In this document: in pieces, positions 59,813 through 64,000 of the stretch | Numbering within the stretch: position 1 is the first letter of the stretch | How the letters are laid out: the number at the start of each line of letters is the position of its first letter | From: Streptomyces zhihengii | GTDB taxonomy: Bacteria; Actinomycetota; Actinomycetes; Streptomycetales; Streptomycetaceae | Direction of reading: 5' to 3' | NCBI RefSeq assembly: GCF_016919245.1 | Contig: NZ_JAFEJA010000002.1 | Coordinates: 1,676,501 to 1,740,500 of the forward strand | Length of the DNA stretch: 64,000 nucleotides | Made by a program: the position numbers and the translations under genes | The notes under the pieces: generated by a model | What the model was told of the DNA's origin: nothing | Database searches by the model: none | What the model saw: only the letters and a program-made list of their open reading frames with translations

Positions 59813-60269
59813 TGCCTGCGACGTCGTCGGCCGAGCCGGCCTTTGAGCCTGCTCGAGCTCGCCCAGCAGGACTTCCGAGACCTGCTCGTGGGCACCGGCT
59901 TCGCCGACGCGGACTGGCGCGAGCGCTTGGACGCCGCGTTCGCCCTGGGACAGTCGGCGAGTAGAGGCGCGGACGCTGCCGGTGAGGCGCCTGCCAACAC
60001 CGCGCACGACATAGACCCCGTGCACCACGCCACCGCACTCGGCCGCGTCGACTCGTCGTCCCGTCGTCCCGATGTCCCGACGTTCCGGCGATGCGTCGCC
60101 GGTGAACGATGGCGCCGAACAGCGCGATACACCAAGGGTGCCGCGTCCGAGGCACAAGGGCCGGGACGTGCTGCCTGTCCGTTCCCGTATCACCACGCCG
60201 CGAACGCTCCCGGCTTGGTAACCGCTGATCATGGCTGCTTGACCTTGCCGCTGGCGGCAGGGTTGCACG
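59813..60269. other. 457-bp stretch without a confident gene
   Basis: An open frame from TTG 59843 begins with protein-like residues (LLELAQQDFRDLLVGTGFAD, DWRERLDAAFALGQS) but soon becomes Arg/Pro-rich and has no ribosome-binding site. It may be a gene remnant. Two near-repeats of GATGTCCCGACGTTCCGG-like sequence around 60065-60090 are short. No RNA gene is seen. Confidence 0.4.
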
Positions 60270-61037
60270 ATGACCGGCATGAACAGGACCGCACCGCAGA
60301 GCAGCAGGGTTGTCGCCGTCACCGGAGCAGGTACTGGCATCGGCCGGTCAACCGCCCGGGCCTTTGCCGTGGAGGGAGCCCTCGTGGTCGCGATCGGCCG
60401 GCGAGCCGGGCTTCTCGAGGAGACCGCTGCCGGGTACGACCGGATCGTGCCGTTGGCTGCCGACATCACCGCCGAGGGCGAGCCCGATCGGATCATCCGC
60501 GCCGTGCTCGACTCCCACGGCCGGCTGGACGTGCTGGTCAACAACGCCGGCATTGTGCGCAGCGGCGCCCTGGGCACGCTGACGCCGGAGACGATCGCGG
60601 TGCAGCTTGCCACCAATCTCGTCGCCCCGATCCTGTTGGCCCAGGCCGCGCTGCCACTCCTGGAGAAGGCGGGCGGGGTGATCGTCAATATCAGTACCTC
60701 GGTGGGGCAGCGGGCCTGGCCCGGCAGCTCGGTCTATGCGGCGACCAAGACCGCTCTGGAACTGCTGACCCGTAGCTGGGCGGTCGAGCTGGCGCCCCGC
60801 GGGATCCGGGTGGTGGCGGTCGCCCCCGGCGCGATCGACACCCCCATTGGTGACCATCAGGGCCTGACGCCGGAGCGGATGGCCGCGGTACGGGAGTGGC
60901 AGATGGCGCACACACCGCTGGGCCGGATCGGCCGCCCCGAGGAGGTGGCCTGGGCCGTCAGCCTGCTTGCCTCGCCGGCCGCGTCGTTCGTCACCGGCGC
61001 GGTGTTCCCCGTCGACGGCGGGGCGGTCGTGGCGTGA
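60270..61037 (+). CDS. Short-chain dehydrogenase/reductase
   Basis: A 255-residue SDR. The cofactor motif is TGAGTGIGRSTA, the structural motif NNAG (LVNNAGIVRSGAL), the active site Ser in NISTSVGQ and YxxxK in SSVYAATKTALELLT. The C terminus FVTGAVFPVDGG is typical. ATG 60279 is an alternative start. A MerR-type regulator gene follows 26 bp later in the same direction and probably controls the pair. Confidence 0.93.
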   Translation: MTGMNRTAPQSSRVVAVTGAGTGIGRSTARAFAVEGALVVAIGRRAGLLEETAAGYDRIVPLAADITAEGEPDRIIRAVLDSHGRLDVLVNNAGIVRSGALGTLTPETIAVQLATNLVAPILLAQAALPLLEKAGGVIVNISTSVGQRAWPGSSVYAATKTALELLTRSWAVELAPRGIRVVAVAPGAIDTPIGDHQGLTPERMAAVREWQMAHTPLGRIGRPEEVAWAVSLLASPAASFVTGAVFPVDGGAVVA

Positions 61038-61063
61038 TAGGAGTGGCCTCGGAGGTGGGACGG

Positions 61064-61435
61064 GTGCGGATAGGCGAGCTGGCCAGGGTGACGGGGGCAT
61101 CCGCCCGTGCGCTGCGGCACTACGAGCAGGCCGGGCTGATCTCCTCCGGACGGGCCCCCAACGGCTACCGCATCTACGACGAACACGTGGCGGTGCGCGT
61201 ACGCAACATCCGCTACTTGCTGACGGCCGGGCTCACCCTGGACGACGTGCGCGTGTTCCTGCCGTGTCTGGACGGCGATGTGGCCGCCGCGCCGCCCTCG
61301 GACAAAGGACTGCGGGTCGCACGGGAACGCCTCGCGGTCCTCAACGAACGGATTGCCTCCCAGACCGAGGCCCGCGACCGGCTGGAAGCAGCACTCCGGA
61401 GGAAGAGCGGTGCCGGACCCCGCACAGTGACCTGA
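61064..61435 (+). CDS. MerR-family transcriptional regulator
   Basis: A 123-residue MerR protein. The winged helix reads RIGELARVTGASARALRHYE, then RAPNGYRIYDEHVAVRVRNI. The C-terminal coiled coil (LRVARERLAVLNERIASQTE) is short and lacks metal-binding Cys apart from one in LPCLDG, so a small organic effector is more likely. GTG 61064 has GGAGG eight bases upstream and begins the standard MerR start. Confidence 0.92.
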   Translation: MRIGELARVTGASARALRHYEQAGLISSGRAPNGYRIYDEHVAVRVRNIRYLLTAGLTLDDVRVFLPCLDGDVAAAPPSDKGLRVARERLAVLNERIASQTEARDRLEAALRRKSGAGPRTVT

Positions 61436-61622
61436 CCGGTCGGTCTCGCTGCCGAGCAGGTCCGGGGCCGGACCCACCGCATGATGACCCCACGAGTTGG
61501 CTGACCGGCTTCTTCGAACCGGTCGGACGGGTCGGTGCGGCCCCGGGCGGTTCGATCCGGTGCGCTGGCGACATGGGTGGTCGGGGTTGTTGAACCACCA
61601 GGGGTGCACCCCCACGAACGCT

Positions 61623-62231
61623 TCAGAGCCGGCGGCGGTTGAGTACCCCGATCAGAGTGGCAAGATCGGCGGCGCCGGCGGGATCGTCCGCGTAGCGGGT
61701 GGTCTGGAGAGGGCCGATCTCAGGAAGGGCGATGTCCTCCCGCGCCAGGACATGGACCAAGGTCAGCAGTGCGGCGCGGGCATTGCCATCGGTGAAGGGG
61801 TGGAAGAACGCCACATCGAGGTAGGCGCGGGCCGCGCGTGCCGCTGGAGGGAGGTCCGGGTCGGTCGCTTCGCGCAGGCAGCAGTCGAAATCAGACTGCG
61901 TGTGAGAGGTGAGACCGTAGCGCTCGCGGCCGGCCTTCGCATAGGCGTCGCCCACGCGGAACGGTGTCTCTGTTGCAGCGAGGACTTCGCGCTGCCAGCG
62001 GGCCAGGAGTGCGAAGTTCAGCGGGCTCCGGCGTACGGCATCCTCTCGGGCCAGGGTGTGTGCGGCGAGCAGACGCTCCGCGCGCATCGGGTCGCGCCGG
62101 CGCACCGGTCCCTCACACCAGGACGGGAACCCGTCGCGGCCGGCCGGGACCCGTTTCAGGGCCGGTGCACGGTGCCAGTCGACCTCGCGGCGCACGCGCA
62201 GCCAAGCCGAAAGGCTGTCAGTAGCGGTCAT
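61623..62231 (-). CDS. Fic-domain protein
   Basis: A 202-residue Fic protein with the intact catalytic motif HPFTDGNAR (His144-Arg152). It is preceded by helices with ARAARAYLDVAFF and followed by LLTLVHVLARE. With the full HPFx(D/E)GN(G/A)R motif it should be able to transfer AMP or a related group to a target protein. I do not see the inhibitory (S/T)xxxE(G/N) helix clearly. Its start lies inside the 3' end of the upstream gene (14-bp overlap), so the two are co-translated and the upstream protein may be its inhibitor or target. Confidence 0.88.
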   Translation of the reverse strand: MTATDSLSAWLRVRREVDWHRAPALKRVPAGRDGFPSWCEGPVRRRDPMRAERLLAAHTLAREDAVRRSPLNFALLARWQREVLAATETPFRVGDAYAKAGRERYGLTSHTQSDFDCCLREATDPDLPPAARAARAYLDVAFFHPFTDGNARAALLTLVHVLAREDIALPEIGPLQTTRYADDPAGAADLATLIGVLNRRRL

Positions 62232-63084
62232 GCAACTCCTCCAGCGCCGCCCTCTCACGGTGGTCCTGGTACGGGGCGCGGCCGGTGAGGCCGATGGCCA
62301 GGTCCTCGCCGACGGATTCGATCAGCGTCCGCTCCGGAAAGACCCAGCTCCTGAACCGGCCGCCGATCGCGCTCTCCACCGCTCGCGCGGCTTCGGCCCG
62401 GTCCATGCCGGTGCTGGTCAGAAACCAGCCCAGGACGAGCGATGCCTGCCCGTACCAGCCTCCCTCCGCACCCGAGTCCAGGGTGTGGGTCACGAGCCGG
62501 ACGCAGGCCCGCTCCAGGTGCCAACTGCGATCCTCGGGTGCGGCGTCCGGCGGCGGCGCCAGTTCGGCGAAGCGCTGGGCCGTTCGCTCCAACCACTCCC
62601 GCCACTCCAGCAGGGCGGCCACGACCCGTTCCGCGGTCGCGTCGGGGGCCGTCACCGAGGTCGGCCCGCCGGCCCAGTTGCCGATGGGCCCACCGTCGCG
62701 GTAGCTCCAGTTCCATCCCCAGGTCCAGGTGCCGTATCGCTCCCGGATGACCGCGTCCACCTGGCTCTCACACCAGTGTTCTCCCTGCCACCAGCCGGCC
62801 ATGTCGGAGAGCACGGGCGGTACCCACTCGCGGACCAGCGAGCGGAGGCGTTCCTCCTCGTCCTCGTCCCAGGCGAACGTGTGGCGGGCAGGGTCGGAGT
62901 CATCCCAGTCCCGGATGTCCTCGTGATTGAGGCGAGGCACACGGTTCTCGGGGAGAGGCAAGGAGTCACGGTTGTACGTCAGGGCCGGCCACTCTTTCCG
63001 TTCGATGTGATCGACCCACCAGTCTCGGCTCAATGCCCCCGGGACAGCGAAGGGTTTTCCGGACCGCGCCGGCTTGCCCGTCAT
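62218..63084 (-). CDS. Unknown protein coupled to the Fic gene
   Basis: A 288-residue protein rich in Trp and acidic residues (SRDWWVDHIERKEWPALTYN, DWDDSDPARHTFAWDEDEEE, TWTWGWNWSYRDGGPIGNW). A helical C-terminal half contains LASLVLGWFLTS-like sequence (ASLVLGWFLTSTGMDRAEA). ATG 63084 is chosen because the upstream open frame is Arg/Pro-rich. It overlaps the Fic start by 14 bp. I do not recognise a family; an antitoxin or substrate role is possible from context only. Confidence 0.7.
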   Translation of the reverse strand: MTGKPARSGKPFAVPGALSRDWWVDHIERKEWPALTYNRDSLPLPENRVPRLNHEDIRDWDDSDPARHTFAWDEDEEERLRSLVREWVPPVLSDMAGWWQGEHWCESQVDAVIRERYGTWTWGWNWSYRDGGPIGNWAGGPTSVTAPDATAERVVAALLEWREWLERTAQRFAELAPPPDAAPEDRSWHLERACVRLVTHTLDSGAEGGWYGQASLVLGWFLTSTGMDRAEAARAVESAIGGRFRSWVFPERTLIESVGEDLAIGLTGRAPYQDHRERAALEELHDRY

Positions 63085-63322
63085 CCTCGGCCTCGCCCAG
63101 GTCTCCCCGTACCTGACCGAGCACCGGGCACATCCAGCGGTTCGGGGAGTACTCCACCGTGGACCTGCGGGCCGGCACGGGCGCGGTGCGCGATGCCGAG
63201 AGGGCCGAGCGACCGGTGCTGGTGGTCGCCCACAGAAACTCACGCAAGGCCCGCTGCGCCCCAACCGCGAGACCGCCATCGCCGCAGCCGTCCTCACCCC
63301 GGAGCCTCAACACCGGCCATGC

Positions 63323-64000
63323 TCAGTGTGCCGACAGGCCGAGGCGTTCCCTGGCGTTCCTCAGGTCGGCGGTGAGCGCGTCGCTCATCGGATCCCCGGC
63401 TCGGTCCAGTGTGTCGACGAGAGCGGCCGCTGCGGTCAAGGCGGTCTCCTCGGCCTCGCGCAGGGGCACGGTCGCGGTGGAGTCGCCGGTGTTCATGGTG
63501 GCCCAGCGGTGGGCGGCATCGCAGAGGAGCAGTGCCTCCCAGAGGACGCGCAGTGCCGCGGGAAGGCGGTCGGATGCGATCAGCTGGTGGCCGATCCGGG
63601 CGAGCGAAGTGGCCTGACGTGGCACAGCGTTGACCACGTTCATCCGGCCGGTGGCCGAGAACCTGGCTCCGTCCCCGCCGCAGAGGGCAAGTCGCAGCGT
63701 CCGGATCTCCAGCGGATCCAGGGCGCCGGCCCGCGCGCCGCCTGCGAGCCTCGTGGATTCCGTCCGCTCCGCTTCCAGCAGTGCCTCCCGCAGACTCGGC
63801 GCCAGCACCGACGCGAACTCCCGCTCCATCTCCGCGATCCGATCATGCGACCCACGGGCGGCCATGGCCAGATGTCCGGCCGCCTCCGCGTCCCGCCCGG
63901 CCTCTCGCAGGTGGACACCGATCCGGGCATGAGCCCCGGAACTCCCGGCCCGGCCGAGTTCTGCGGCCTCCAGAATCACGCCGTCCACGGCCAGCGCCGC
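63323..64000 (-). CDS. Helical-repeat (TPR-like) protein, 5' end outside window
   Basis: At least 225 residues, open to the window edge. The visible part is almost wholly helical: AAELGRAGSSGAHARIGVHL then REAGRDAEAAGHLAMAARGS, later LARIGHQLIASDRLPAALRV. This resembles degenerate TPR units of streptomycete regulatory or STAND proteins. GTG 63988 is in frame, but the frame continues upstream without a stop, so the gene is treated as partial. Confidence 0.65.
   Translation of the reverse strand, partial: AALAVDGVILEAAELGRAGSSGAHARIGVHLREAGRDAEAAGHLAMAARGSHDRIAEMEREFASVLAPSLREALLEAERTESTRLAGGARAGALDPLEIRTLRLALCGGDGARFSATGRMNVVNAVPRQATSLARIGHQLIASDRLPAALRVLWEALLLCDAAHRWATMNTGDSTATVPLREAEETALTAAAALVDTLDRAGDPMSDALTADLRNARERLGLSAH

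Noticed and set aside
59843..60269. A gene starting at TTG 59843
   Set aside because: The first 45 residues look protein-like, but there is no ribosome-binding site and the rest becomes Arg/Pro-rich noise; kept only as a possible remnant.
1..64000. CRISPR array or cas genes
   Set aside because: No regularly spaced direct repeats and no Cas-like proteins; the TnpB remnant is a transposon relic.

Overview
The window is chromosomal DNA of a streptomycete. GC content is very high, with third-position GC bias strong enough to open long antisense reading frames almost everywhere. GTG and TTG starts and 4-base ATGA/GTGA overlaps are common. The family content fits as well: a ramCSABR (SapB) locus, a RheA-type heat-shock operator, streptomycete IHF, SpoIIE/STAS/HATPase signalling proteins, DUF5954- and DUF6461-type proteins, and IS elements with a preference for CTAG/CTAA targets.

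Left part (1-29.1 kb). The window opens inside ramC and runs through ramS (a 42-residue lanthipeptide precursor), ramA, ramB and the convergent regulator ramR, which together make the aerial-hyphae surfactant SapB. Next come a threonine-synthase-like PLP enzyme coupled to a YheO-type PAS/HTH regulator, then htpG with a RheA-like repressor whose promoter overlaps an exact RheA-type operator. A block of housekeeping and regulatory genes follows: an NB-ARC/TPR STAND protein, a quinone-reductase-like MDR enzyme, tRNA-Trp(CCA), a sortase-anchored alpha/beta hydrolase, an MmyB-type regulator divergent from a zinc alcohol dehydrogenase, an S1-domain protein, a ferredoxin-reductase/fatty-acid-desaturase operon divergent from a PucR-type regulator, a thioredoxin-like protein, and a secreted M23-like protein.

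Middle (29.1-34 kb). This is a polymorphic-toxin locus, all on the minus strand: a SUKH-4/deaminase fusion, a P-loop/beta-propeller protein, a large toxin with a C-terminal nucleic-acid-deaminase-like domain, and a SUKH-4 immunity protein.

Accessory part (34-64 kb). Two identical IS1380-family copies (1659 bp, direct orientation, 4-bp target duplications TTAG and CTAA) stand 21.6 kb apart. Between and around them are an IHF paralogue, a STAS-SpoIIE-STAS-HATPase stress-signalling set, a decayed IS200/IS605 element, an IS701-family copy with a frameshifted transposase end, a 405-bp terminal-inverted-repeat element carrying one unknown gene, an MbtH-like orphan, and a 261-residue protein that I read as two fused histone folds (H2A-like then H2B-like). 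Further right are transport, cell-wall and secreted proteins, a TetR-controlled pair of SMR exporters, an ISL2-type element with a passenger P-loop kinase gene, an SDR/MerR pair, and a Fic protein with a coupled partner.

The most interesting observations are the histone-doublet-like protein, the toxin locus with two deaminase-like domains, the cargo-bearing mobile elements, and the repeated finding that elements here sit exactly on stop codons because their targets contain TAG, TAA or the start of TGA.
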